From Candidatus Omnitrophota bacterium (GTDB taxonomy: Bacteria; Omnitrophota; Gorgyraeia; Zapsychrales; Zapsychraceae), in the NCBI GenBank assembly GCA_015233405.1, contig JADFXT010000003.1:1-54590 (forward strand): a stretch of DNA of 54,590 nt, given 5' to 3'. Under the pieces are notes generated by a model. The model was given only the letters and a program-made list of their open reading frames with translations. It did no database searches and was not told the DNA's origin. Below are positions 26,160 to 34,661 of the stretch, piece after piece (position 1 is the stretch's first letter; each line of letters opens with the position of its first letter). The position numbers and the translations under genes are program-made.

Positions 26160-28167
26160 ATCTTGCGCTACTACTTTTCTTAAAGACTTGAACGGGCGCG
26201 ACTGACTTTTTTCCTACGGCCGGCTTTCCCATATATTTTTCTTTAATAACCAGTTTTGTATTACGGATATCCATTAAAAACCGTGGATTCGTTTGATTTT
26301 CTTTCCACATTTGTTTCCATCGTTTAATGGCTTCATTACGAACATCCTCCGGCGCCATATATTTGTATCCTAAATCCGTATCCGTGATGGACTTAAGCGC
26401 ATCAATCGCCTCTTTCCTGATTTTCATATCTTCGCTGTCCAATTTAGGGATCAGGTGAATGAACGCAAACCGGCTACGACTTTTCCCTAATTTGCGGATG
26501 GCGATACGCGAAACGCCTTCATCGGCATCATTGATAAGCTTTACGATCGTCGACATTTCCGCATCAGACCCCGCATGGCTCACACAATTAGCGACGAGCC
26601 TTCGGATAGAACTGTCCGGATCATTGGCGGCTGATAAAATAATGGCTTTCGCCTTAGGATGATTTAACTGGCTTAATCCCATAAGGCCATTTAACCGCAG
26701 CATGGAATCTTCTTCGTCGAGGAAACGCTCATAAATTTCGATCAAGATCGGGTTGTCCACCTTAGCCAACAAATTAAGGAAAGATTTCTTGGCTGACAAA
26801 TCCGCTTTGAAAAAATAATTGCTGATAAAATCCGAGATCGTATCGGGAATATTGTTGATCAGCATATTAAGAATCGCCAATTTTTCGTCTTGCTTGGTCA
26901 ATTCGTCCTTGAATTTCCGTTCAGCGGCTTCAAGCAGTCTCGGATCAAACTCATGGACTTGCTCTTCTTCATGGATTATGGGCGCGCTTAAAGATTCCAG
27001 CGCTGGAGGCATCGGGATATTCTCCTCAGGCAATTCTTCAACGGGCTTTTCTTCAGCTTCTAAAACGACTTCCTTCTTAATTTCCGTCACAACTTCTTGC
27101 GGCTCTTCTTTCTTCGTCGGGGTCTCCCGATCGATGATCTTTTCAGCCAAGGCTGTATTTCTTTCCAACAATGCATTTTGCCGATCAATATCTTTCTCGT
27201 AGGAATGTTTGACGTCCTCGAAAAGTTGTCTGGCGTGATTGACCAGCGAGTCAATGCTTCCGGCGATATCTTTGATTTTCGCTTGCGCATCATCCAGAAA
27301 ATCTTTTTCAATCGACGATGTCGCCAGATCAGATTTTTCTTTAATATTATCTATGGCGGTTTTCTTCGTATCCATAATCTGCTTGATTACCTCCGTTAAT
27401 TGGCCCAACGATAAATTGATGGCTTCCTTTAATTCTTTAAATTCCTTAATATCTTCATGTGACTGTGCATGATCAATAAAATGCAAAGAAGATTTCACCA
27501 GCGCCGCAAGCCAGTCCAAATCATTATAAAGCAAACTTAAATCTTGCTTCATAGCATAAATCGCCACGTTCAATCGCGTATAGGGTTCGAGCAATCCCCT
27601 CTTATTGATCGGTTCAATAATTTCGCTGTTCGCCGGCAAAGCCGCGGGTTCTTTTTTTTCAATATTCTCGACGGGACTCGAAACGGCAACGTTCTCTTTT
27701 TTTTCCGCTAAGAGACGCGTACGAATCTGAAGCCTGCGTTCAACCGGCGCATGGATGATTGTCAACGCGCGGTCTTCTTTACGCTCAATACTTTTTCCTT
27801 TAGGGGGCTCCGGTTTTTTTTCAATTTTACTATGCTTAAGAGGCTCTTCCTTTTTAACAAATTTTGTTTCTTTAACAACTTTTTCTTTTTTAGGCGGTTC
27901 TTTCATTGGTGGTTTTGTGTCTTTCTGTGTTGGCTTTTCTTCTTGAGGAATCGCTACTGGCTCCACAGGCACAATTTCCGTTACCGGGTGAACCGCGCTC
28001 AATAATTCTTCAGCTTTTCTTTCTAAATCTTGAAATTCAGGATTAAACAGATAGGACAAGTTTCCATCCTGGACGCTGTCACTAACCAATTTGCCAAAAT
28101 GCACATAAAGGCCATCTAACTGCTCATCGCATTTTTGTATCTCTTGCTCGTTTTGTTTTATTGCCAT
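26149..28167 (-). CDS. Large coiled-coil/HEAT-repeat protein
   Basis: 672 residues. Residues 1-50 are a short helical domain; 60-180 are Pro/Lys/Glu-rich and probably disordered; 190-350 are helical and coiled; 350-420 are acidic-proline linker; 420-630 are HEAT-like repeats (DSMLRLNGLMGL, PDSSIRRLVANC, ADEGVSRIAIRKL, EDMKIRKEAIDAL). The C-terminus is basic (VFKKSSSARYGK). No TM or enzyme motif. It is the largest protein of the HEAT set and shares the EAI...W...W..NQ element with the 24410 protein. Probably a cytoplasmic scaffold around magnetosomes; this is inferred from position only. Confidence 0.83.
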   Translation of the reverse strand: MAIKQNEQEIQKCDEQLDGLYVHFGKLVSDSVQDGNLSYLFNPEFQDLERKAEELLSAVHPVTEIVPVEPVAIPQEEKPTQKDTKPPMKEPPKKEKVVKETKFVKKEEPLKHSKIEKKPEPPKGKSIERKEDRALTIIHAPVERRLQIRTRLLAEKKENVAVSSPVENIEKKEPAALPANSEIIEPINKRGLLEPYTRLNVAIYAMKQDLSLLYNDLDWLAALVKSSLHFIDHAQSHEDIKEFKELKEAINLSLGQLTEVIKQIMDTKKTAIDNIKEKSDLATSSIEKDFLDDAQAKIKDIAGSIDSLVNHARQLFEDVKHSYEKDIDRQNALLERNTALAEKIIDRETPTKKEEPQEVVTEIKKEVVLEAEEKPVEELPEENIPMPPALESLSAPIIHEEEQVHEFDPRLLEAAERKFKDELTKQDEKLAILNMLINNIPDTISDFISNYFFKADLSAKKSFLNLLAKVDNPILIEIYERFLDEEDSMLRLNGLMGLSQLNHPKAKAIILSAANDPDSSIRRLVANCVSHAGSDAEMSTIVKLINDADEGVSRIAIRKLGKSRSRFAFIHLIPKLDSEDMKIRKEAIDALKSITDTDLGYKYMAPEDVRNEAIKRWKQMWKENQTNPRFLMDIRNTKLVIKEKYMGKPAVGKKSVAPVQVFKKSSSARYGK

Positions 28168-28169
28168 TA

Positions 28170-28631
28170 TTAAACCTTATCTATTTCTTTTATTTCTTTG
28201 TCGATCTTTTCAATTTCCTCGTCAATATTAACATTCTCTATCACCGCATAATCCGCACCGACATCCACCTCAGCCAATTGAGGAAGCTCCGTCGATGTTT
28301 CTTGTGGCAAGGTTTCATCCGATGGAGATCCCTCTAAAATGTCTTCTACTTTCTTTCTAGTAGAAACGGATGGGTCTTTCTTTATAGAATAAAAACCTTC
28401 CTGGAAAGATTTCGCAATATCAACTGCGCCCTCTTTAACTTCTTTGCCGATTTTAAGAGAAGAGGTTTTGGTCTTTTCCCAAGCCACCTTGGAAACGCTG
28501 GCGACTTTGTCTAATTTGACGGATGTCTTCATCTTCTTCACCCGGGCAACTGCTCGGCCGGTTTTAAAACAAACTTGCTGCACCAAATTTTTCTTATCGG
28601 AATTATTGTTAGCTGTCTTTTTTGCCATCAC
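28170..28631 (-). CDS. Small basic protein with SF-x-EG motif
   Basis: 153 residues (GTG at 28631, or ATG at 28628; a GGGAGA site is 8 or 11 nt upstream). The Lys-rich helical N-terminal half (KTGRAVARVKKMKTSVKLDK) leads to KSFQEGFYSIKKD, and the C-terminal half is acidic (VDVGADYAVIENVNIDEEIE). The start lies inside the end of the preceding HEAT gene, 23 bp of overlap. It shares the SFxEG motif with the proteins at 24237 and 29392. Unknown function; possibly binds the acidic surface of a HEAT scaffold. Confidence 0.75.
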   Translation of the reverse strand: MMAKKTANNNSDKKNLVQQVCFKTGRAVARVKKMKTSVKLDKVASVSKVAWEKTKTSSLKIGKEVKEGAVDIAKSFQEGFYSIKKDPSVSTRKKVEDILEGSPSDETLPQETSTELPQLAEVDVGADYAVIENVNIDEEIEKIDKEIKEIDKV

Positions 28632-29358
28632 GTTTCTTTCTCCCAGTTGTCTTCTTCAAGTTTTCTTTTTGAGATATTCTTGAAATTTTGGATTTCGTCT
28701 TGATCTTATCAACTTTTACGTCAACAGATGACTGCGGAACAAGCTCAGTCAACTCTTTAAAACATTTCTGGACGTACACATCAGTATCATCCTTAAGTTT
28801 CACTATCACGGCCAGTCCTTCATCGCCGCCATGAAGCCCTAAACAGGTCACGGCCATTCCGCGCACATAAGGGTCAGCGTCATCAAGCATCGGTACAATC
28901 AAAGGAACAACGTCTTTACGCAAAAGTTTGCTTAATACTTTGATCGCCGCGGTCTTGACCGAGCTGTCCGTATTATTAAGATCGGCGATATACCGCTCTT
29001 TAATATCCTCTTCTTGACCTTGGCCTGATTCTTCCATTTGTTCTGTCTTAAGGCTTTCTAAAACAGGTTCAGTCTTTGGGCTCTCAACCGGCTCTTCTTG
29101 AGAAACGACTAAAACGTGGCTCTCCACTTCAGGAACAACATCTTTCTGTCCGAATTTGGCCTGTCGGATAGCGTCAATTTGTTCGTCAATGATCTTAAGA
29201 AGATTGAAAATTTTCTTGATGCTCTTTTGCTGTTCGGTAGCTTCAGGCGCATAAAGAAGCCGGACCGATTCGGCCTTATATAGCCCATAAATCAACGAAC
29301 CCAGTAAATATTTCGCTTTATTATTTTGACTTTTTAGATCCGCGATTTGAATCGGCAT
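28609..29358 (-). CDS. HEAT-repeat protein with N-terminal LYKA helical domain
   Basis: 249 residues. The N-terminal helical hairpin (about 12-65, with LLGSLIYGLYKAESVRLLY) resembles the whole small protein at 29818 (LLGEAMSSLYKAQKLRVLY). A Glu/Pro linker follows (70-120), then two or three HEAT repeats (TDSSVKTAAIKVL, ADPYVRGMAVTCL, TDVYVQKCF) and a very basic tail (TTGRKKRDGKKDS). Third HEAT protein in the block. No catalytic motif. The LYKA domain duplication suggests the two proteins share a binding partner or heterodimerise. Confidence 0.82.
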   Translation of the reverse strand: MPIQIADLKSQNNKAKYLLGSLIYGLYKAESVRLLYAPEATEQQKSIKKIFNLLKIIDEQIDAIRQAKFGQKDVVPEVESHVLVVSQEEPVESPKTEPVLESLKTEQMEESGQGQEEDIKERYIADLNNTDSSVKTAAIKVLSKLLRKDVVPLIVPMLDDADPYVRGMAVTCLGLHGGDEGLAVIVKLKDDTDVYVQKCFKELTELVPQSSVDVKVDKIKTKSKISRISQKENLKKTTGRKKRDGKKDS

Positions 29359-29391
29359 AAGATCGGTCTTTTCCCGTAGGCGATGATTCGA

Positions 29392-29766
29392 CTATTTTCG
29401 TTTTGTTGCTCTCTTTTTCGAAGGGGCTTTTTCAGATTTTTCTTCGACGTCGGCAGATTCCGTTTTCTTCTCTTCAGCTTCTACTTTTTCTTCTTTCAAA
29501 GATTCCTGCTCTTTTTTCGCCCTTTTTCCTTTTCTGACTTTCTTTTCTTTCGCCTCTTTGACTTCCACATTTACCGGCGCAGGGTCCATCTCTTCTTCAG
29601 CAAGAGATTGCACGCCTTCATCAAAGGATTCTTTCATGTCAGCCAAGCTCGTTTTTGCGTTCTTGCCAAGGCTTGTTATCTTTCCAAAAAAAGATCCTGT
29701 TTGGTAAGATATACTTTTAAGGATATTTGCAACCGCGTCTTGTTCAATTTTTTTCTCTTTTGTCAT
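29392..29766 (-). CDS. Small protein with SF-x-EG motif and Lys/Glu-rich tail
   Basis: 124 residues. The N-terminal 60 are helical and contain SYQTGSFFGKITSLGK and then ESFDEGVQSLAEEE. The C-terminal 60 are an alternating Lys/Glu, Ala-rich low-complexity tail ending KKRATKRK, reminiscent of bacterial histone-H1-like tails. It is probably disordered and binds anionic partners (DNA, lipid or protein). The layout parallels the proteins at 24237 and 28170. No family recognised. Confidence 0.75.
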   Translation of the reverse strand: MTKEKKIEQDAVANILKSISYQTGSFFGKITSLGKNAKTSLADMKESFDEGVQSLAEEEMDPAPVNVEVKEAKEKKVRKGKRAKKEQESLKEEKVEAEEKKTESADVEEKSEKAPSKKRATKRK

Positions 29767-29817
29767 ATATGTCTCCTGGTTATTGGAAAGTTCTTGTTCA
29801 AAATTGTTCTTACTTTA

Positions 29818-30030
29818 TCAGCTATTTGAAGATGCTTCAAGCTTCTTTATCTTGTCCTGCAGATGCTCCATAAGCCTTAAAAGCTTCAAGACCTCTGCTT
29901 CGCTATCTACAGCGTCGGATGTATAAAGGACCCGTAACTTTTGGGCTTTATAAAGCGACGACATCGCCTCCCCAAGAAGAAAAAGGAGCTTTTTCTTTTT
30001 AAGCTGTAAATCATCTAGTTGCTTCTTCAT
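29818..30030 (-). CDS. Small LYKA-domain helical protein
   Basis: 70 residues, two predicted helices, no TM. Sequence LLGEAMSSLYKAQKLRVLY followed by a Glu/Leu-rich second helix aligns with the N-terminal domain of the HEAT protein at 28609 (LLG, LYKA, R-x-LY and the downstream K...L...D.I spacing are shared). It precedes the 29392 gene with a 51-bp gap. Probably a stand-alone version of the HEAT protein's docking domain. Function unknown. Confidence 0.75.
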   Translation of the reverse strand: MKKQLDDLQLKKKKLLFLLGEAMSSLYKAQKLRVLYTSDAVDSEAEVLKLLRLMEHLQDKIKKLEASSNS

Positions 30031-30057
30031 AAATTTTTGTCCTTTGATTCGTACAAA

Positions 30058-30732
30058 CTATTTTGCCTCTTGGCTGGAAGGCTGCTGGTCTTTCCAAACG
30101 GAAATGTTCGCGGCAACCGCATCGTCTAAGGCAATATGTGCGCCTTCACACTCAATAACATAAGTCGGATAATTCTGATGGAGTTTGATAACAACGCCTG
30201 GCCGAACACACAGCCCTTCCATAATATGGATCTGTTGGTCATTTTGACATTTGACATACGCTATTCTGGCTGAGGCCCCAAGTTTAAGCTGATTAAGCGG
30301 CAACACACAACTTAATGCTGTCTTTTCTGAACGCTTACAACATTCGCCCTCAGGAATAGGAAGCCCATGAGGGCACTCTTTCGGATGCCCTAGCAAAGTA
30401 CAGATACTATTGACCAACTCCAAAGAAACGATATGCTCAAACTCACACGCGCCTTTTTCCACATCGCTACCCAAAACATCATGCAAAAGCCGTTCCGCTA
30501 GACGGTGTGCTCGGATCAATTGGCGGGCTTGAGCTTCCCCCGAGCTTGTCAGGCTGATATTTCTAGCATCCGGACTAATTTTTGCGAGGCCTTCTACGGA
30601 AAGTCTCTCAAGAAGGACCCCATCAAATTTATCGGCCAAAACCCGCTTTAAAGCAGTGACGGAAGTTTGTTCGTCCTCCTTCATATACCACAACTGCTCA
30701 AGATATTCATCAAGATCATGTTCTTGTGTCAT
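30058..30732 (-). CDS. DtxR/MntR-type metal-dependent regulator with FeoA-like C-terminus
   Basis: About 224 residues: N-terminal winged-helix region, DtxR dimerisation/metal domain and a C-terminal SH3/FeoA-like domain (about 140-215). Metal ligands fit the family: Cys96, Glu99 and His100 in ACEFEHIVS, HRLAERLL, and GHPKECPHGLPIP. The ATG at 30732 has GAAGGG 9 nt upstream; the TTG at 30738 is too close to it. The DNA-binding part looks several residues shorter than usual where the recognition helix should be. It sits next to FecR-like and FeoB-like genes, so iron-dependent control of this cluster is plausible. I see no palindromic operator to support that. Confidence 0.85.
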   Translation of the reverse strand: MTQEHDLDEYLEQLWYMKEDEQTSVTALKRVLADKFDGVLLERLSVEGLAKISPDARNISLTSSGEAQARQLIRAHRLAERLLHDVLGSDVEKGACEFEHIVSLELVNSICTLLGHPKECPHGLPIPEGECCKRSEKTALSCVLPLNQLKLGASARIAYVKCQNDQQIHIMEGLCVRPGVVIKLHQNYPTYVIECEGAHIALDDAVAANISVWKDQQPSSQEAK

Positions 30733-31687
30733 ACGCAAAAACCCTTCCGATATTCACGGTTAACGCCAAATATAAAATAAATGCCAAGAACGATGCAGAA
30801 GTTCCCATTTTTCCTGTCACCGCTGACATCATGCTTAAAGACTTATGAAAGACCATATCATAAATAAATACCCGAGCGGAAGAATAATTATTGATCGTAT
30901 AATTGACATTTTGCGTATTCGTATTTAACGACGTTTTTCCTGATAAGGCGGCGATTTCATTGATCCAGGCCAGCCACTCTGCGCGCTCACTGTCGGTAAT
31001 TCGTGCCACCCGCGACGGCTTTTCGAATTGCATAAGCTGGACTTTCCAGCCGTCATTTAAAAGAAGCTCGTCTTTATTCTCGATGAAATCTTCATTGATG
31101 CCTTTCACAAAAATCCGGCTATCAAAATCCAGAATAACCGCTTCCTTGCCTCTTAAACTAACGCCAAAACTTGTCCCGCGGACACCGGCAACCGCGACAG
31201 GAGTGCGGACTTTAAACGTCGAACCTTTTTCCAGTTTTTCCAACTTTAAAATAATGTCGCCTTGATCTAAGAAAATATTGGTCTGTTTTTCAATGGTCGC
31301 GCTTTCTAAAACCATATGCGAATTACTGCCGACACGCACCACATCTTTAAGCCCGTCATCATACGCCACTTCAAGAAAAGCGCCATCCGCGGTTTGAATT
31401 TTATCGCGAGAATTTAAGACCATTCCAACAACCGGAGTTATCTTTTCGTTGCCACGCACAACAGAAACTGAGCCGGACATTCTTAAAACGCGGGCATGGT
31501 CCTGGGAATTATTGGAGAGATAATTTAAAGATAAAAGAATAACAGCTAGCGCAATGGTTGCCGTGAGAACGACGACGGGTTTATCCGTGAACCAGCCACG
31601 ATTTTGCGCGCAGTTTTTATTTTTGCGTTTAGTTTTTGCCATGAAAGCGTTGAGGTTGACTCTGATTCTGGAGTGACTACTATACAT
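30716..31687 (-). CDS. FecR-domain membrane protein
   Basis: 323 residues from the first ATG (31687); a second ATG at 31642 (MAKTKRKNK) is a possible start and neither has a strong ribosome site. A TM helix near 40-60, a periplasmic FecR domain (about 70-215, with RTPVAVAGVRGTSFGV) and a C-terminal hydrophobic segment (SFLAFILYLALTVNIG). FecR normally relays siderophore signals from a TonB receptor to an ECF sigma factor; neither is present. The gene overlaps the DtxR-type regulator and follows the FeoB-like gene by 35 bp. Some FecR-domain proteins are structural or glycan-binding, so signalling is not certain. Confidence 0.82.
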   Translation of the reverse strand: MYSSHSRIRVNLNAFMAKTKRKNKNCAQNRGWFTDKPVVVLTATIALAVILLSLNYLSNNSQDHARVLRMSGSVSVVRGNEKITPVVGMVLNSRDKIQTADGAFLEVAYDDGLKDVVRVGSNSHMVLESATIEKQTNIFLDQGDIILKLEKLEKGSTFKVRTPVAVAGVRGTSFGVSLRGKEAVILDFDSRIFVKGINEDFIENKDELLLNDGWKVQLMQFEKPSRVARITDSERAEWLAWINEIAALSGKTSLNTNTQNVNYTINNYSSARVFIYDMVFHKSLSMMSAVTGKMGTSASFLAFILYLALTVNIGRVFAYDTRT

Positions 31688-31722
31688 AAAATATCTTAAC
31701 CTTTATTTATTGCAATTCTTTT

Positions 31723-33792
31723 TTATATTATTTTAAAGCCATGAATCGCAAAGAACAGTAGCCAATTCAATATCCCCGCAAAAGAAAAAGATACGACGAT
31801 AAAAAGGATGGACATGACAACCGCGGTCTTGACTCCCATTTCCTTGCTTAACGCGATAACGCTCGCAAAGCACGGATAAAATATGGTCGTGATAACAACC
31901 GCGACAATGGACTGAATGTAGGTAAGCGCTCCAGCATCGACCATTTTATAAATAAGGCCTGCCGCAGCTTCCCGTCGGGCAAAAGCGAGGATAAAAACAT
32001 CCACCATGCTCGATGGAAGGCCCATCCATCCGACCATCAAAGGATTGAGCAGGTGCTTTAATCCATTTAAAAGGCCAATTTTATCGGCGACGAAAAGAGC
32101 CACGGCCGAGATAACGAAAATAGGAATGGCTTCCTGCAAGAACCAAACAATCCGATAATATGTCTTCACGCAAACGGCCTTAAGACTAGGAAGCCGCATT
32201 TCCGGAAGGACCTGGATAAAATAATTTTCGCCCTTATCCTTAATGATGACATTAAGCACTAAGCCTGCGACGATTTCCAAGATCGCCAGCGTCCCAAAAG
32301 CGATCAACGAAGCAGACATGCCGAATTTTCCCAGGATAGCGATATTAATACCCAGCTGGACCGAGCAGGGAATCGCAAAGAGAATTAAAAAATTGGTAAT
32401 GAATTTTTCCTTGTACGACGTCAAACCTTTGGTCGTCAACGTCGCCATGGTCTTACAGCCAAAGGCCAAAACAATTGAGGTAATGGCCTTTCCGGTCACG
32501 CCTAATTTCTCAAAGATCCTTTTGGTTAAGACGCTAAAATTCGCGATGTATCCGCAATCTTCGAAAAATCCATAAATGAAAAAGAACACCGTAAGGATGG
32601 GCAGCACCGTACAAATGGCATTTAAAAGCCCGAGGGTCAATACGCCGTGATTGCCGATGAGAAAATCATTCCAGAATACCGGCAGTTTAAGCAAGGTTAT
32701 GAACATCAGAATCGGATTAACAAAATACTGATTGATCGGCCTATCAATATATTTTGCAGCGTCGACGACGGTCAAATAAACGATCGCGATGAAAAAGAAA
32801 AGAATGGGAATTCCCCAAATAGGATGGCGTGTGGCCTGAGCAAAATAATACGAAAAACCACGAGCAGATTCTTCTTTCTTGACCGTCCCTTCGGAAATTT
32901 GATCAACCCATTGATGGCGCTTGCCGTGAATTTCCTGACGGATCCTATCCTGGAACTGCCGTCGGGTCTTCCCTATTTCTTTACGCACGCCATCAAGCAT
33001 GACCTTGCCATGTTTTTTCTCGAGAAACTTTTCAAAGAATGGGTCCGTCAACAAAAGCAGGACTGCGGTCTTAAATTTAAAAACCATTTCCAAAGGCAAA
33101 ACCGCCATGACGTCAATAATGGCACTTTCGATCTTAAACCCATATTTAATATTGGCCTTACTTTTGCGCGCCTTAGCGATAGCGTTCTTAAGTTGTTTGT
33201 CTCCGGTGCCGCGAATAGCGATCGATTCAATCACAGGCACGCCTAAATGCTCTTCCAATTTCTTGGAATCTATGGCAATCCCCTTGCGCGCGGCTTCATC
33301 AATAGCGGTGATGACAATCACGACGGGCGTTTCCAATTCCAAAAGATCGGCGGTCAACAAAAGGGATTGTTTATAATGAAGGGCATCAATGCACTGGACG
33401 ATGACATCTGGATGTTCTTCAAAAATCAAATCGCGGACAAGGATTTCTTCTTCGGAGTGGACATAAAGAGAATGCAAGCTTGGCGTGTCAATGATCTCAT
33501 AAAGCTGGCCTTCGATCTTAGCTAAGGTCCGCTTGACTTCAATCGTGGTCCGCGGATAATTCGCAACAATATTATAATCGCCGGTAAGATTATTAAAAAG
33601 CTGGCTTTTGCCGGTATTCGGAAGCCCGATTATAGCGACTTTCTTGATGAGGGCTTTGTTGGGAGCGTCTTGGGATGGTTCTGCCATACGGCCTTCTTTA
33701 CGGCTGTTTTTTTCTATTCCACCGTTCTCATTTTGAATGGCAAGCGGAACATTTAGAGAAGCATTGTTCGTCTTAGTCATTTTATCAGCCAT
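31723..33792 (-). CDS. feoB: FeoB-family ferrous iron transporter
   Basis: About 689 residues. A disordered N-terminus (about 48 residues), G domain with P loop GLPNTGKS, then the two Gate regions and about 8-10 TM helices (for example FEDCGYIANFSVL and AFGCKTMATLTTK, equivalent to the conserved GFGC segment). G3 reads DTPS where FeoB has DTPG, and G4 reads TAID where NxxD is expected, so GTP specificity or hydrolysis may be altered. No feoA or feoC gene is adjacent, but the DtxR-type regulator has a FeoA-like domain. AAAGGA 10 nt before the ATG at 33792 supports that start. FeoB homologues occur in magnetosome clusters; ferrous iron import to cytoplasm or magnetosome is inferred. Confidence 0.9.
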   Translation of the reverse strand: MADKMTKTNNASLNVPLAIQNENGGIEKNSRKEGRMAEPSQDAPNKALIKKVAIIGLPNTGKSQLFNNLTGDYNIVANYPRTTIEVKRTLAKIEGQLYEIIDTPSLHSLYVHSEEEILVRDLIFEEHPDVIVQCIDALHYKQSLLLTADLLELETPVVIVITAIDEAARKGIAIDSKKLEEHLGVPVIESIAIRGTGDKQLKNAIAKARKSKANIKYGFKIESAIIDVMAVLPLEMVFKFKTAVLLLLTDPFFEKFLEKKHGKVMLDGVRKEIGKTRRQFQDRIRQEIHGKRHQWVDQISEGTVKKEESARGFSYYFAQATRHPIWGIPILFFFIAIVYLTVVDAAKYIDRPINQYFVNPILMFITLLKLPVFWNDFLIGNHGVLTLGLLNAICTVLPILTVFFFIYGFFEDCGYIANFSVLTKRIFEKLGVTGKAITSIVLAFGCKTMATLTTKGLTSYKEKFITNFLILFAIPCSVQLGINIAILGKFGMSASLIAFGTLAILEIVAGLVLNVIIKDKGENYFIQVLPEMRLPSLKAVCVKTYYRIVWFLQEAIPIFVISAVALFVADKIGLLNGLKHLLNPLMVGWMGLPSSMVDVFILAFARREAAAGLIYKMVDAGALTYIQSIVAVVITTIFYPCFASVIALSKEMGVKTAVVMSILFIVVSFSFAGILNWLLFFAIHGFKII

Positions 33793-33828
33793 CTTCAATC
33801 ATTCCTTTGGGCAGGACAAACTAAAAAA

Positions 33829-34644
33829 CTATTTTCCCCACAACATCTTGGAGATCACAGAGGTTTTTTGGGGCTTTCTTTTATCGTCGACATCAAACAA
33901 CTGTTCCTGTTCCTCTTCTGCTGGAGCCGATTCAGAAGCGGCATCCTCAATAGCACTTTTCTTCACCGTCAAATCAGCGGGGTTCGTCTCTTCTGTCGGA
34001 GTTTCAACAGGCGGCTGCTGTTCTGTGGCTGGATTTTCTGACTTTTCTTCCGCAGGAACAACAGCTTCGGGCTCCTTAGATTCTTCGGGCGAGCTAAAAT
34101 ATTTTTTCTTCGGATTAACACTTACGCCTTGTACGCTAAAATTGAATTTGAAATTTTTCCAACCAAAAACATTTTCAAGCTCGCTGCTTAAGGTCTGTTC
34201 GATCCGGCTTAATTCCTGCTGGACCGAAGGCACTCCGTGCAAGTCAATGGCGATGGAAATAATAAAACCTTCTTTCGGTTTATTATAAAAATTCACATGA
34301 AAATAGCTCACGTATGGATTTTGTGTGCCGATCTGTTTGATGAAATCCATGACGGTTTTTTGCGGGATATTTAAAACCTTGCCGTCTTGCTCGACGGTGA
34401 TGACCTTCGGGTCGTGTTTGGTGCGCGCGGATAAGACCAGCAGGATAAATCCTAAAGCAATAAAGAACGCTCCCGCGCCTTGCATCGTCTTAAGAGCGCT
34501 CGGTGTCTGAAGTAAATTATTATATAAGGTCACGAGCTTGTCCGGCGATAATCGACCTAATCCGACCGCCAAAAAGACCAAGCCTTCAAACATGCACAAA
34601 GATGCCGCGACCACCAAAAACAATTTCATAAAAAAAGTTTTCAA
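33829..34644 (-). CDS. AmaP/Asp23-like membrane anchor protein
   Basis: 271 residues: two TM helices (about 6-30 and 52-72) with a short loop, then an Asp23/DUF322-like alpha/beta domain (about 88-175, with FIISIAIDLHGVPSVQQEL) and a Pro/Glu/Thr-rich cytoplasmic tail ending SVISKMLWGK. The layout matches AmaP, the membrane anchor of Asp23 in Gram-positive bacteria. There is a TTG start with GAGGAG 9-10 nt upstream. No separate asp23 gene is seen. Found between a FeoB-like and PDZ gene in a magnetosome context; it might organise membrane scaffolding. Family assignment is by pattern and moderately sure. Confidence 0.72.
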   Translation of the reverse strand: MKTFFMKLFLVVAASLCMFEGLVFLAVGLGRLSPDKLVTLYNNLLQTPSALKTMQGAGAFFIALGFILLVLSARTKHDPKVITVEQDGKVLNIPQKTVMDFIKQIGTQNPYVSYFHVNFYNKPKEGFIISIAIDLHGVPSVQQELSRIEQTLSSELENVFGWKNFKFNFSVQGVSVNPKKKYFSSPEESKEPEAVVPAEEKSENPATEQQPPVETPTEETNPADLTVKKSAIEDAASESAPAEEEQEQLFDVDDKRKPQKTSVISKMLWGK

Positions 34645-34661
34645 CTGACAGTTCTCCTCTC

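Noticed and set aside
32647-33246. 199-residue plus-strand open frame opposite feoB
   Set aside because: It is antisense to the strongly conserved FeoB G domain, has no ribosome site and no recognisable domain.
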